Assembly: GCA_000380225.1 (NCBI GenBank)
Contig: KB904821.1
Coordinates: 4,245,887-4,309,886, forward strand
Reading direction: 5' to 3'
Length of the DNA: 64,000 bases
Source of the DNA: a filamentous cyanobacterium ESFC-1
Lineage (GTDB): Bacteria; Cyanobacteriota; Cyanobacteriia; Cyanobacteriales; Spirulinaceae
Every line of letters starts with the position of its first letter. Within the stretch, counting starts at the first letter, position 1. The notes beneath the pieces are model-generated. The model saw nothing but the letters and a program-made list of their open reading frames with translations. It made no database searches and was not told the DNA's origin. A program made the translations under genes and the position numbers. This document shows positions 26,520-35,697 of this stretch, in pieces.

Positions 26520-27494
26520 ATGCCCACCCAAACCCGAAAACCTTTTTTACTCGACTTTGAAAAACCCTTGTGCGAATTAGAATCACGAATTGCTCAAATT
26601 CGTGAATTAGCTGCTGAAAATAACGTCGATGTTTCGGCGCAAATTCAAGAATTAGAAGCCAAAGCGGTGCAATTGCGCCAAGAAATTTTTAGCGCCCTCA
26701 CGCCGTCTCAGCGCTTGCAATTGGCTCGTCATCCTCGTCGTCCTTCGACTCTCGATTATATTCAGGCAATTTGCGATGATTGGTTTGAAATGCACGGCGA
26801 TCGCGGCGGTTATGACGATCCGGCATTGGTGGGGGGTGTGGCGCGTTTAGACGGTAAACCCGTGGTGATTTTGGGCCACCAAAAAGGCCGGGATACGAAA
26901 GATAATGTGGCGCGGAATTTCGGCATGGCTTCTCCGGGGGGCTATCGTAAAGCAATGCGCCTGATGGATCACGCCAATCGCTTTCAAATGCCCATTATTA
27001 CCCTGATTGATACCCCTGGGGCTTGGGCGGGGGTTGACGCGGAAAAACTCGGTCAAGGGGAAGCGATCGCCTACAATTTACGGGAAATGTTCGCCCTAGA
27101 TGTCCCAATTTTGTGTACGGTGATTGGTGAAGGTGGATCGGGGGGCGCACTGGGCATTGGGGTGGGCGATCGCCTGATGATGTTTGAGCATTCAGTTTAT
27201 ACCGTAGCCACTCCCGAAGCTTGTGCGGCGATTCTCTGGAAAGATGCCAGTCGCTCTCCTCAAGCGGCTTCTGCCCTCAAAATTACGGCTTGGGATTTGA
27301 AAGAATTGGGCATTATTGACCAAATTTTACCCGAACCTTCCAGTGGCGCTCATGCCGATCCGTTGGGAGCGGCTCAAAACTTGAAAAAGGCATTGTTAGA
27401 AAATTTGCAAGACCTCCTCAGTCTGAGTGCAAAACAGCGTCGCGATCTGCGTTATCAAAAATTTCGTCAGATGGGAAAATACACCCTGGCGTAA
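26520..27494 (+). CDS. accA: acetyl-CoA carboxylase carboxyltransferase subunit alpha
   Basis: 324 residues, the usual length. It transfers the carboxyl group from biotin to acetyl-CoA, together with AccD, to form malonyl-CoA. The sequence starts with [19 protein letters not shown], then carries [62 protein letters not shown] and [16 protein letters not shown], which build the oxyanion hole and CoA pocket. No domain is missing. Its place after ols is notable because the olefin synthase consumes malonyl-CoA, although accA also serves general fatty acid synthesis. No SD is visible: the start follows a repeat array directly. Confidence 0.97.
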   Translation: MPTQTRKPFLLDFEKPLCELESRIAQIRELAAENNVDVSAQIQELEAKAVQLRQEIFSALTPSQRLQLARHPRRPSTLDYIQAICDDWFEMHGDRGGYDDPALVGGVARLDGKPVVILGHQKGRDTKDNVARNFGMASPGGYRKAMRLMDHANRFQMPIITLIDTPGAWAGVDAEKLGQGEAIAYNLREMFALDVPILCTVIGEGGSGGALGIGVGDRLMMFEHSVYTVATPEACAAILWKDASRSPQAASALKITAWDLKELGIIDQILPEPSSGAHADPLGAAQNLKKALLENLQDLLSLSAKQRRDLRYQKFRQMGKYTLA

Positions 27495-28071
27495 AGTCTT
27501 GGCAACGCTACAATAGTTGTAGTTGGAGGCATCACGGGGAAGAAAAGTCGCGATCGCCGATCTAATTTCACGGCCTCCCATCTTTAAACAAGCCTTGCAA
27601 GAATGATATACTGATTGTCAGTAACATTTGTTTATACTTATGAAGTTGTGGCTTGTTACGCCCTCCAATTGTGGTTTCAGCGCCGCTTTCCCCCTTCTGA
27701 ATTAGCCCAAAGCGCTTATTAAAAAGTTTTTTCAGACTTTTCAACAACTCCCTCATCGGGTTTACAGTCCGACAACGCTTTTTGACGTTTTGCTCTGGAT
27801 TTCCTGAGTTTAACTTTCTCGCAAACTGCGATTGGCGTTTCTCGATCCAACCCGATGTCATTTCTGGCGCTTAGCGCCATGACGAAAAGATTTTCTGACT
27901 GCTTTGAGATCGATCTTCTGGGGGTAATCAGATTTCGATTTTAATCCATACACTATTTTGGTCGAGTTGTTTTGGCTGCAACTTTGCCGATTCACGCGGC
28001 TATATAGTGACGGTTTACCCGAAAATTCCCGTAATTACTTACATTTGTTCAGCATTCAACTCAATTCAACT
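27495..28071. other. 577-bp gap between accA and folE, no recognised gene
   Basis: I find no family-level coding match on either strand. A 97-codon open frame on the minus strand (27568-27861) has no recognisable domain. A short palindrome TGGCGC-TTA-GCGCCA lies near 27868. The A/T-rich sequence 27960-28070 probably includes the folE promoter. Confidence 0.45.
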
Positions 28072-28803
28072 ATGACCATAGCTCCTTCTAACGGTTCTAA
28101 TCGTTCTAACTCAGCGTCTATGAGTAATAATCCTAACTCTCTCAATCCGAATTCTAGTAATGGGGTTTCTACGCTTCCAGACCGCAATACTCACAACGGG
28201 ACAGAAGCCAAAATCACTCCCACTTCCGAACAAGACAAAGAAAAAATGATGATGGCTGTCCGGGAAATTTTAGAGGGAGTCGGAGAAGACCCTGAGCGAG
28301 AAGGTTTACTGAAAACCCCGAAGCGCGTTGCCGAAGCTTATCAGTTTTTGACCCAAGGTTACAATCAATCCCTCGAATCTTTGGTAAATGGGGCGATCTT
28401 CGATGAAGGTCACAATGAAATGGTATTAGTGCGCGATATCGATTTCTTTAGCTTGTGCGAACACCACATGCTGCCGTTTATGGGGAAAGCTCATGTGGCT
28501 TATATCCCGAATCAAAAAGTGGTGGGTTTGAGCAAGTTGGCTCGCATTGTGGAAATGTATGCTCGTCGCTTACAAGTGCAAGAGCGCTTAAATCGCCAAA
28601 TTGCTGAGGCGATTCAGACGGTTTTAGAACCCCAAGGAGTGGCTGTGGTGATGGAAGCGACTCACATGTGTATGGCCATGCGCGGCGTACAAAAACCGGG
28701 GTCTTGGACGGTGACCAGCGCCATGATTGGCCGGTTTGACGAGGAACAAAAAACCCGCGAGGAGTTTTTGAGCTTGATTCGCCACCAACCTCAGTTTTTC
28801 TAA
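28072..28803 (+). CDS. folE: GTP cyclohydrolase I
   Basis: 243 residues from the ATG at 28072; a GTG-type start at 27958 would add 38 unlike residues. The enzyme converts GTP to 7,8-dihydroneopterin triphosphate for folate and pterin synthesis. Zinc ligands are seen as Cys129 and His132 in [10 protein letters not shown] and Cys200 in THMCMAMRG. Other signatures are [13 protein letters not shown] and [22 protein letters not shown]. The first ~50 residues are a Ser/Asn-rich low-complexity extension ([20 protein letters not shown]) not needed for the fold. Repeats follow the stop at once. Confidence 0.96.
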   Translation: MTIAPSNGSNRSNSASMSNNPNSLNPNSSNGVSTLPDRNTHNGTEAKITPTSEQDKEKMMMAVREILEGVGEDPEREGLLKTPKRVAEAYQFLTQGYNQSLESLVNGAIFDEGHNEMVLVRDIDFFSLCEHHMLPFMGKAHVAYIPNQKVVGLSKLARIVEMYARRLQVQERLNRQIAEAIQTVLEPQGVAVVMEATHMCMAMRGVQKPGSWTVTSAMIGRFDEEQKTREEFLSLIRHQPQFF

Positions 28804-28805
28804 GT

Positions 28806-28990
28806 TTTGGTTGTTGGTCATTGGTCGTTGGTTGTTGGTTATTGGTTACTGGTAGGGAACAGATTTTGGGTAATTTATAATTTTTCCCCACTCCTCCCCC
28901 TCTTCCCCCTCCCCCCCGATTGCCGACTGCCGACTGCCGATTGCCCAACAACTACTACCCACTGCCCACTGCCTACTGCCTACTGCCCAA
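28806..28990. repeat. mixed short-unit repeats (TTGGTTG, CCGACTG, CTACTGC)
   Basis: TTGGTTG/TTGGTTA units at 28806-28855, CCCCTCTTCC runs, then GCCGACTGCCGACTGCCGA and ACTGCCCACTGCCTACTGCC. The last of these runs into the trpF reading frame, where the stop and final codons (GSRQ) are repeat sequence. Confidence 0.88.
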
Positions 28991-29614
28991 AAATTGGAGT
29001 TGCTCGAATAAACGGGCAACTTTTTTTAGGTCTTTGTCTCCGGGCGATCGCTCTACGCCACTCGAAAGGTCGATGCCGTGGGGTTGGAGTTGGTTTAGGG
29101 CGGTTTTGATGTTTTCGGGGGTTAAGCCGCCTGCAAGCAACCAGGGGCGACTGGGTTGAAAGGCTTGTAAGCTCTGCCAGTCCAGGGTTTTGCCTGTGCC
29201 GCCGAGCAGTTGGGGATGATAGGCATCGAGGAGAAAGGTGTCGGCGGTTTCGCGATAGGTTTCGACGGCGTTGAGGGATGCTGTATCGCGAATTTTAAAG
29301 GCTTTGAGAATTTCGACTTGGGGCAGAATGTCTCGCAGGTTTTGGCAGTATTGGGGGGATTCTGAGCCGTGGAGTTGAACGCCAGTGAGGGCGGTTTGCT
29401 CGACGAGGGCGCGAATTTCATCTATTTCGGCGTTGGCAAATACGCCAATTTTCTGGATGTGGGAGGGTAGATTTTGGGTGAGGGTTTGCAGTTGCGTTGG
29501 AGCGACATAGCGGGGGGACGCTGAGACACAAATAAAGCCTAAAGCGGTTGCTCCCATATTCGCGATCGCGTGGCCTTGATCGACTTGGGTAATTCCACAA
29601 ATTTTAACGCGCAT
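28973..29614 (-). CDS. trpF: phosphoribosylanthranilate isomerase
   Basis: 213 residues from the ATG at 29614, which begins MRVKICGIT, the family N-terminus; 19 codons upstream are open but unlike the family. It isomerises N-(5'-phosphoribosyl)anthranilate in tryptophan synthesis. Catalytic Cys6 is in KICGIT, the partner Asp is in LLDAYHP, and phosphate binding is by [10 protein letters not shown] and [16 protein letters not shown]. The C-terminus ends in a repeat-derived LGSRQ. It stands alone and is not in a trp operon. Confidence 0.96.
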   Translation of the reverse strand: MRVKICGITQVDQGHAIANMGATALGFICVSASPRYVAPTQLQTLTQNLPSHIQKIGVFANAEIDEIRALVEQTALTGVQLHGSESPQYCQNLRDILPQVEILKAFKIRDTASLNAVETYRETADTFLLDAYHPQLLGGTGKTLDWQSLQAFQPSRPWLLAGGLTPENIKTALNQLQPHGIDLSSGVERSPGDKDLKKVARLFEQLQFLGSRQ

Positions 29615-29773
29615 TACTTTTGATTCTGTAGTTTTGTATCGAATGGGTTGCTGAGTATTAAGTCTTCTCAAGTTTTACGGATTTTCGCAACTGTATTTTT
29701 ATAATGCCTTGTGGCAGAGTTGAGCCATTTTTAAAAATACTCGTAATTTGTACCCAATTTTGAGGAGAGATAG

Positions 29774-30043
29774 ATGATTAATGAAATTTCTGTGGTTGCG
29801 GCTGTTCCTAATACATCAGAGTGGGGCTTTTCGGTGGCTTTGGTGATGATTTTGGCCAATGTGTTTGCGATCGCGATCGGTCGTTTTGCTATCCAAAATC
29901 CCGGCCAAGGCCCGGATTTGCCTTTCCCGAAACCCGCCCTCTGGAAAAATTTTAGCGCTTCTGACCTTTTAGCTACGGTCAGCTTTGGCCATATCCTGGG
30001 TGCGGGCTTAATCCTCGGTTTGTCCAATGCTGGCTTATTATGA
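29774..30043 (+). CDS. psaK: photosystem I reaction centre subunit PsaK
   Basis: 89 residues. This small thylakoid membrane subunit lies at the edge of photosystem I and binds chlorophyll. Two membrane helices are seen: WGFSVALVMILANVFAIAIG (~16-36) and LLATVSFGHILGAGLILGL (~66-85). The loop between them contains the typical GPDLPFPKPALWKNFSASDLLAT. The short N-terminal segment MINEISVVAAVPNT resembles the processed presequence of cyanobacterial PsaK. A purine-rich GAGGAGAGAT lies just before the ATG. Confidence 0.94.
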   Translation: MINEISVVAAVPNTSEWGFSVALVMILANVFAIAIGRFAIQNPGQGPDLPFPKPALWKNFSASDLLATVSFGHILGAGLILGLSNAGLL

Positions 30044-30468
30044 GGGTTGGTGGCGCGATCGCCCACGGTAGCTGTTCCTTCTACCCTTTGGGGCTAGACT
30101 AGGGACGAGGCGGTTTCATTCCTTGAGATGCGATCGCGGGCGATTTTTAAGATTTAGCTTTCCATAGATGCCAAAAGGGAGAGCATTGGTTTACAATTAA
30201 TTCGCACGAATCTTTTATCTTAAAGTCGTGAGAAGACCCGCGCCATAAGGAACGTTGGCGACGTTCGGGAATCGCGACTCAACAACCCTTTACCGCCCTA
30301 CTTGCGACATCCTTTGAAAGTTGCTAAAATTCACGCACAAGATTGCTAATTGTCGTTTAAATTCTCACCACAAGCTTTCACGCAAGCGAATAGACGAAAA
30401 CCAAGTCTAAAGTGCTTGAGAACTAAACATCAAAGACATAACTCGCAATCATAATATTCTAAATTTGC
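30044..30468. other. 425-bp gap between psaK and FHA gene
   Basis: No gene is recognised. It holds HIP1-containing sequence, then an A/T-rich stretch from ~30330 that likely contains the promoter of the FHA gene. I cannot identify a structured RNA here by eye. Confidence 0.4.
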
Positions 30469-31032
30469 GTGACTATTTTGAGCGTCAGGAAGTGGCGTTT
30501 TAGCCTGTGGAGACGATGTAAGACCAAAGCGCCGAAACTTTTTCGGGTCGAGGCAATTGTCATTGAAGCTCCGAAGCCCACGCCCAAAGTAAAGCGTTGG
30601 CGTTGGGTACTTTACCGTCTTTTATCATTCCAGACCTTGGCGATTGTTCTAACTCTGCTACATCCCCTCCAAGCCGTTCCGGTTCAAAGCTGGACGTTTG
30701 ATACTGATGCGTCAATTCGTGTCGGACGGTCTACTAATAATGATGTCGTGCTATACAGTGCCGTAGTTTCCCGCCATCATGTCGAAATTCAACCGCAACA
30801 AGAGGGTTGGGAGTTGATTAACTTGGGCGCAAATGGCACTTATGTTGACGGGAAACGCATTACCAAAATCCCTGTGACCAATGGGCTGTTGATGCGCTTG
30901 GCCAGTTCGGGGCCTCATATCCAAATCCGCATCGAGTCGGGTCAAGTCACTGCTAGAGAGGAGCGCCAACAACATTCTGAAGTATCCGGGCCTTTGACTG
31001 GGGATAGCACTAAGGATACATTAATCACTTGA
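30469..31032 (+). CDS. FHA-domain protein with N-terminal membrane segment
   Basis: 187 residues with a GTG start at 30469. A basic N-terminus (RKWRFSLWRRCKTKAPK) and a hydrophobic segment WVLYRLLSFQTLAIVLTLL (~45-65) precede an FHA domain at ~78-155 with VGRSTNNDVVL, SRHHVEI and NGTYVDGKRI. FHA domains bind phosphothreonine peptides; the Arg, Ser and Asn needed for that are present. The C-terminal ~25 residues look unstructured. It likely reads Ser/Thr kinase signalling at the membrane, but no kinase gene is nearby. It is convergent with ureF. Confidence 0.88.
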   Translation: MTILSVRKWRFSLWRRCKTKAPKLFRVEAIVIEAPKPTPKVKRWRWVLYRLLSFQTLAIVLTLLHPLQAVPVQSWTFDTDASIRVGRSTNNDVVLYSAVVSRHHVEIQPQQEGWELINLGANGTYVDGKRITKIPVTNGLLMRLASSGPHIQIRIESGQVTAREERQQHSEVSGPLTGDSTKDTLIT

Positions 31033-31072
31033 GCATTAAATTTAATTCAATCTAGCCCAGACTGACTCAAGA

Positions 31073-31750
31073 CTAACTGCGAAATAGGCGCATATATTGG
31101 GTTTCGTGGGCCATGCTGGCCAGGGAAAGCCCCCAGTTACAACTGCTTAAGGCGCTGTCGGGGAGCGATCGCACTGCGGCAGCAGTGGTCATCAGGCGAT
31201 CGCGCAACATCCATAATAACTGTTGTCCGGTGGTTTGACCGAGGGGAATTAATTTCACTCCTGCGCCGATTAGATGAGTTGTCCAAGCTTGTAAATAAGC
31301 CAGAGTCGCACTTTCAAGGTCGATCTGCCAACGAGATGCGGCCACCCCAAAGGCGATCGCGTAGTTACACGAATGGGCTGGTAAATGAGCAGTAACCCCC
31401 GGTTCTAGGTCTTCAACTAACTTGAGTAGAGTTTGTCCCATTTGCTGGCTAGAACGGCGTAATTCGAGGGTTTCGCGACTCGCAGACAGCCAACTATTCC
31501 AAAAGGAAACTTTCTCCCAATCTTCGCTTTGCGTTGCGAGATAAGCTCTCACCATTATTGCCGTTTCGATGCGAATTGAGCCATAGCTTAACTCGGTATC
31601 CAGCCAAGTATACAGGGAGTCGCGATCGCGTATGACTTGCTGCTCGATCAGGGTTTCGATGCCCTCAGAATAACTATAAGCCCCCACAGGTAAGGCAGGA
31701 CTAGCCAGTTGTAATAAGTTTAATAATCCTAAAGCTTCTGAAGTTGACAT
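31073..31750 (-). CDS. ureF: urease accessory protein UreF
   Basis: 225 residues. UreF helps load nickel into urease as part of the UreFGH complex. Family phrases are [25 protein letters not shown] at 10-35, [13 protein letters not shown] and [13 protein letters not shown]; the protein is all-helical. It sits ~90 bp downstream of ureE on the same strand, so the two are probably co-transcribed. The structural urease genes, ureG and ureD are not in the window; cyanobacteria often scatter them. Confidence 0.95.
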   Translation of the reverse strand: MSTSEALGLLNLLQLASPALPVGAYSYSEGIETLIEQQVIRDRDSLYTWLDTELSYGSIRIETAIMVRAYLATQSEDWEKVSFWNSWLSASRETLELRRSSQQMGQTLLKLVEDLEPGVTAHLPAHSCNYAIAFGVAASRWQIDLESATLAYLQAWTTHLIGAGVKLIPLGQTTGQQLLWMLRDRLMTTAAAVRSLPDSALSSCNWGLSLASMAHETQYMRLFRS

Positions 31751-31840
31751 ATTATTTGTCCTTGGTTCTTCGTCCGTAGTCCGCCCTTCAGGGCTTATCT
31801 CTACTGCTATTCTGCGAGATTTGCACCTAATCCGTAAAAT

Positions 31841-32275
31841 TTAGTGGGAATGATGATAAGCCCCGGTTTCGGGATGAAAGGGGGCGGTTTCGGCTTGGAT
31901 GTGGAGATTCATTTTTTCCAGCATGGCTTGGAGAACCGAATCCGGGGACAAGCGTAGATACTGAGGCGTAATTTCTAAGGGGATGTGGCGATTTCCGAGG
32001 TGATAGGCAGCCCGGAGGAGAACGAGGGGGGAGTTGGCCGTTACCGTTAAAACAGGTTCGGGTTCTGCGGTAATTTGCACGATTTCTCCGGTTTGGCTTT
32101 GGAGACAATCGCCATCGGTTAACACTGTCCCCCGTGGTAATTTCAACACGACCACCGGACAATGGGGTTTTTCAAAACGGTAGCGACTGCGCGATCGCTC
32201 CTCGGCAGTGAGGGGTAAGGTAAGATGCACCGAGACATCATTGGAAAGGGTCAAACGTTGCGTGCAAACTAGCAT
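31841..32275 (-). CDS. ureE: urease accessory protein UreE (nickel chaperone)
   Basis: 144 residues from the ATG at 32275, which gives the family N-terminus [10 protein letters not shown]; a start 14 codons upstream would overlap the neighbouring gene. UreE carries nickel to the urease assembly complex. Residues 1-65 form the peptide-binding domain ([23 protein letters not shown]). The metal-binding domain contains [12 protein letters not shown]. The C-terminus ends in a His-containing tail, ETGAYHHSH, shorter than the His-rich tails of some homologues. Confidence 0.94.
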   Translation of the reverse strand: MLVCTQRLTLSNDVSVHLTLPLTAEERSRSRYRFEKPHCPVVVLKLPRGTVLTDGDCLQSQTGEIVQITAEPEPVLTVTANSPLVLLRAAYHLGNRHIPLEITPQYLRLSPDSVLQAMLEKMNLHIQAETAPFHPETGAYHHSH

Positions 32276-32300
32276 CGAATCGAAATTAAGGGCGATCGCG

Positions 32301-32774
32301 TTAACGTTGTAATTCAATCATCGCATTTTGGACTTTCCGTTTCAAATCCTCACTGGCTTGGACTTGTTCGGTAATGGTATTAAAGCGGGAGAGATCGTTG
32401 AAATAACGACGGACGATTTCTCGCGAGCGATTACAATAGTTTACCGCAATGTTACGGGCATTACGCGGTAGGTTATTGAAGCTAGAAGGTTGACTACAGA
32501 CAATATTGGCGGGTTCTGAACCAATAATCCGTTTAATGTCATTATAAGCGGATTGGCGCAACGGTTCCATGGCCAAAACTGCTTGAGCATAATTTCTCAC
32601 TTCGTCTTGGCTTACACTTTGGGCATAAGCGGCGTTTTGGAGCGATAAGGGGGAATTTTGGCTTAAATCGGGGGTAATCCCCACAGCCACACCCATTGTT
32701 GCTAATGCGCCGACTAGCAAGGAACGAACGAGAACACGATTGATTAAAAAGCGGGAATAAGAAGTTAATAGCAT
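32301..32774 (-). CDS. secreted DUF4168-type protein
   Basis: 157 residues from the ATG at 32774, which precedes the signal segment ([18 protein letters not shown], then NAAYAQSVS); a start 7 codons upstream is possible. The mature part is helical with the DUF4168 pattern: a first block [26 protein letters not shown] and a second block [25 protein letters not shown]. Two cysteines are present. It is likely periplasmic; function is unknown. It lies upstream of ureE, 25 bp apart, on the same strand, but a functional link is not implied. Confidence 0.8.
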   Translation of the reverse strand: MLLTSYSRFLINRVLVRSLLVGALATMGVAVGITPDLSQNSPLSLQNAAYAQSVSQDEVRNYAQAVLAMEPLRQSAYNDIKRIIGSEPANIVCSQPSSFNNLPRNARNIAVNYCNRSREIVRRYFNDLSRFNTITEQVQASEDLKRKVQNAMIELQR

Positions 32775-32861
32775 GGCAGTTTGATGATTTTGCAATGGGT
32801 GAGTTTACAGGCGATCGCTGATAGGAGTTTTGAATCATTTTATCGCCTAGAAGTTCCTGTT

Positions 32862-33062
32862 TAGTTATTGGTCATTGGTCATTTGTCCTTGGTTGTTGGT
32901 TGTTGGTTGTTGGTTGTTGGTAATTTCCTCCCACTCCTTCCCCTCCTCCCCCTCTCCCCCCTCTCCCCCCTCTCCCCCTTGGACGGGGAAACCCCGCCCC
33001 TACATACCTACTGCCTACTACCTAAAAAACTGTTGACTGTTGACTGTTGACTGACAACTGAA
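32862..33062. repeat. mixed short-unit repeats between DUF4168 gene and holA
   Basis: TTGGTCA/TTGGTTG units (32866-32925), then pyrimidine-rich CCTCTCCCC runs, GGACGGGGAAACCCCGCCCC, TACTGCC units and TGTTGAC triplications (33030-33050). No gene. Confidence 0.9.
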
Positions 33063-33071
33063 AAAACCGCC

Positions 33072-34052
33072 TTACCTGACAACTTGACATATCTCAATCG
33101 CCTTGGCTTGCAGGGTTTCGTAAGAATCAGACCCTTTTTTGAGGGCGACTTCTAACTCTAGTAAGATAGGTAAGATTTGGCAGAGTTTAGCCGTAGATAA
33201 ACCTTGGATTTCTTTGCGAATGAAGTAGAGTCGCTTGGGATTGCCAATATCGGCGGCTGAGGCAATTTTTTTGTTGTCTTGCTCGCCTTTATCCAGCCAG
33301 ACGCGGACAATTAGCCACATCCGAAATTGACTGACGAGGGTAGCGACGATTTTTAATGCGGGTTCGTTGTTGTTGAGCAGTTCAACAACTAAACTCAAGG
33401 CTGCGGCGGTTTGGCCTTGACGGAGGGCGGCGGCGAGTTGCAAGCTATTTTGGGTGTTGGTGACAACCAGGCGGGAAATAACGGTTTCGTCAAGGGGTTT
33501 GGGGCTGTTATCGCCGTAGAGTTTGAGTTTTTCGAGTTCATTCCACAAGCGGCGGGTATTGTTGCCTACTGCTTCAGCGAGGATTTCTGCGCCTTGGGGG
33601 GTAAGTTTTACGCCGAGGTTGCGGGCGGCTTCGCGGACTTTTTGTTGGAGTTCTTCGGTTTTCCAGGGCGGGATTAAGCCGAATTCTTTGATTAGAGCGT
33701 GTTTTTGTAACAGTTTGGTAATTTTGCTGCGGCCATCAGGCTTTTTTTTGCTGGTTAGCAGTAAAGTAGTGTTGGGAGGGAGTTGAGGCAGCGATCGCTG
33801 GAGTTCTGTGAGGAGGTCGGCGGTCGATTGCTGACAAACGGTGGTATCGGCTAACCAAACAAAACGGTTGCCCATACCAAAGGCGGGGGTCAGGGCTTGG
33901 TTTAAGGCTTCGGTGACGGCATCCTCGCGATCGCCTGGGATTTTTTGATCGTTGAATTGCGCCCAGGTGGAATCGACGGTTTGCGATCGCAGTTTTTCAA
34001 TTTCTTGGCTCATGGCGAACTCATCTTCGCCCCAAAAAAGATATATTGGCAT
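33072..34052 (-). CDS. holA: DNA polymerase III subunit delta
   Basis: 326 residues. The delta subunit opens the sliding clamp in the clamp-loader complex. The N-terminus MPIYLFWGEDEFAMSQEIEKL is the typical PhxFxGEDxF pattern, with AFGMGNRFVWL and LPPNTTLLLTSKKKPDGRSKITKLL in the first AAA-like domain. A helical C-terminal domain ends in KGSDSYETLQAKAIEIC. Length is as expected. It is divergent from the 2H phosphoesterase gene, with 29 bp between the two starts. Confidence 0.95.
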   Translation of the reverse strand: MPIYLFWGEDEFAMSQEIEKLRSQTVDSTWAQFNDQKIPGDREDAVTEALNQALTPAFGMGNRFVWLADTTVCQQSTADLLTELQRSLPQLPPNTTLLLTSKKKPDGRSKITKLLQKHALIKEFGLIPPWKTEELQQKVREAARNLGVKLTPQGAEILAEAVGNNTRRLWNELEKLKLYGDNSPKPLDETVISRLVVTNTQNSLQLAAALRQGQTAAALSLVVELLNNNEPALKIVATLVSQFRMWLIVRVWLDKGEQDNKKIASAADIGNPKRLYFIRKEIQGLSTAKLCQILPILLELEVALKKGSDSYETLQAKAIEICQVVR

Positions 34053-34081
34053 AGATCGGCAGTTATTTACTCAAAGGCGAA

Positions 34082-34855
34082 TTGGACGACACTTATCAAA
34101 GTTATCTTAATCGTGTGGCCCGATTAACTCGCGCCGCAACTCAACGCACGCAACTCCAAACAATTCAAGAATCTCCGAAGTTTGAGGGTAGCCAAGCGGT
34201 GGCTTTTCCCGGTTATAGCGTGATGACGGCGATCGCGGCAGAAGATGCGGCGAATACAGCGTTATACTCCAAGTTAGCCACGCTACAACAGGAATTGGTT
34301 TCTCAAACCGATCCGGGGTTAATTATTCCCGTGAAGCCCCAGACGTTTCACTTGACCTTGGCGGATTTGATTTGGGAAGATGCTTATCGTCAGGCGGTCA
34401 AAGAAAAACCGGATTATGAATCCCAGTTGCGCGATCGCGTTGCTCATTGTTTCCAAAAGTGCCAAGCTGAGGTTAGTCAGGATAAGCCCCTGCAATGGGA
34501 TTTACTCGGAATCATTATGCGGCCTAGGGCGATTAGTGTGGGTTTGGTGCTACAACAAGAAGATGATTACAAACGCTTGATGGTGTTGCGTCGTGCTATT
34601 TACCAAGACCCGCAGATTAGGGCTTTGGGCATCGAGCAGCAGTATAATTTTATCGCTCATGTCACTTTGGGGTATTTTGGCGCGATCGCCCCGGATTTGA
34701 ATCGCGATCGCCTTTGCGAACAGTTAGCGACCATTAACGATAACTGGCTCGATTGGGCGTTTCCGTCCCTCACCGCAACTTCGGCGCAGTTGTGGAAGTT
34801 TGAGGATATGTCTACCTTTGATCGCGATCCATCTTTCCCGAAGTTAGCGTTTTAG
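34082..34855 (+). CDS. DUF1868 / 2H phosphoesterase-like protein
   Basis: 257 residues. A TTG start at 34082 is chosen because an in-frame TAG lies just upstream, no ATG precedes the conserved domain, and the resulting N-terminus (LDDTYQSYLNRVARLT) looks like that of family members. The two HxT motifs of the 2H phosphoesterase fold are His90-Leu-Thr92 and His193-Val-Thr195, so the catalytic set is intact. The family hydrolyses 2',3'-cyclic or similar phosphodiesters; the substrate here is unknown. It is followed 6 bp later by cobH, so the two are probably co-transcribed. Confidence 0.85.
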   Translation: MDDTYQSYLNRVARLTRAATQRTQLQTIQESPKFEGSQAVAFPGYSVMTAIAAEDAANTALYSKLATLQQELVSQTDPGLIIPVKPQTFHLTLADLIWEDAYRQAVKEKPDYESQLRDRVAHCFQKCQAEVSQDKPLQWDLLGIIMRPRAISVGLVLQQEDDYKRLMVLRRAIYQDPQIRALGIEQQYNFIAHVTLGYFGAIAPDLNRDRLCEQLATINDNWLDWAFPSLTATSAQLWKFEDMSTFDRDPSFPKLAF

Positions 34856-34861
34856 GCTTTT

Positions 34862-35476
34862 GTGACTGACCTCGATCACCCCATTACCCAGGCTAGTTTT
34901 GCGATGATTGACCGGGAAGTTGGCGCACATTCCCTGAGTCAAGCCAAATACGCGATCGCCCGTCGCGTCATCCACACCACTGCCGATTTTGACTTTCTGC
35001 ACTTACTCCAGTGGAGTCCGGGGGCAATCGAGGGCGCGATCGCCAGCCTACAAAACCGCATTCCCATTATTGTTGATGTCAACATGGTCAAAAGTGGCAT
35101 CGCGAGTATGGTGGCGAAAACCTTTCAAAACCCGATTATCGTCGCTGTAGACCAAGCCAAAACTGCCCTCCCCGGCAAAACTCGCACCGAAACCGGAATA
35201 TTGACTTGTTTCGAGCAGTATCCCCAAGGTATCTACGCGATCGGTAATGCCCCCACCGCCCTACTTGCGTTGTGCGAACAAATCCCCCATTCCCCCACTC
35301 CTCCTGCCCTGGTTATCGGTGCGCCAGTGGGCTTTGTAGCGGTGCTAGAAGCCAAAGCCGCCCTCGCTGACCTTCCCACCCCCAAAATCCTGGTTCAAGG
35401 GCGCAAAGGCGGTTCTCCGGTGGCTGCGGCAATTTTGAATGCTTTGTTGGTATTGGCTTCTTCTCAGCCTGAATGA
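34862..35476 (+). CDS. cobH: precorrin-8X methylmutase
   Basis: 204 residues, GTG start at 34862, 6 bp after the previous stop. It moves a methyl group from C-11 to C-12 of precorrin-8X to make hydrogenobyrinate in cobalamin synthesis. Catalytic His38 lies in VIHTTADFDF, and DVNMVKSGI and VIGAPVGFVAVLEAK are further family motifs. The Pro-rich loop and C-terminal RKGGSPVAAAILNALL are typical. No other cobalamin gene is nearby. Confidence 0.95.
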   Translation: MTDLDHPITQASFAMIDREVGAHSLSQAKYAIARRVIHTTADFDFLHLLQWSPGAIEGAIASLQNRIPIIVDVNMVKSGIASMVAKTFQNPIIVAVDQAKTALPGKTRTETGILTCFEQYPQGIYAIGNAPTALLALCEQIPHSPTPPALVIGAPVGFVAVLEAKAALADLPTPKILVQGRKGGSPVAAAILNALLVLASSQPE

Positions 35477-35600
35477 GTTGTAATGAAGCTTTAGGTAGGG
35501 TGTCGTTAGCCACCCCTGTCAAGGTGTAATTTTCAGCAAGCAAGAATAACCCTCAAAGCCGCATTTTGTCGTCATTGGCGCTAACATCCGCACAAATTAA

Positions 35601-35697
35601 GCTGTGTCGAGCCAGTAGGGTAGGTTAGGCGGCTGAAACTCAGGCTATGACTGTAATCTAGTTATCCGCCGTAACCCACCGTTTAAGATGTATCACG
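35601..35697 (+). repeat. ~95-bp dispersed repeat (CCGCCGTAACCCACCG family), copy B
   Basis: It reads CAGTAGGGTAGGTTAGGCGG ... CAGGCTATGACTGTAATCTA ... ATCCGCCGTAACCCACCG ... AAGATGTATCACG. It is nearly identical over the central 60 bp to the copy at 51956-52040. It lies just beyond the sppA stop codon. Confidence 0.85.

Noticed and set aside
27568..27861. 97-codon minus-strand frame between accA and folE
   Set aside because: No family resemblance, and residue usage unlike the neighbours; it may be an old remnant but cannot be supported.
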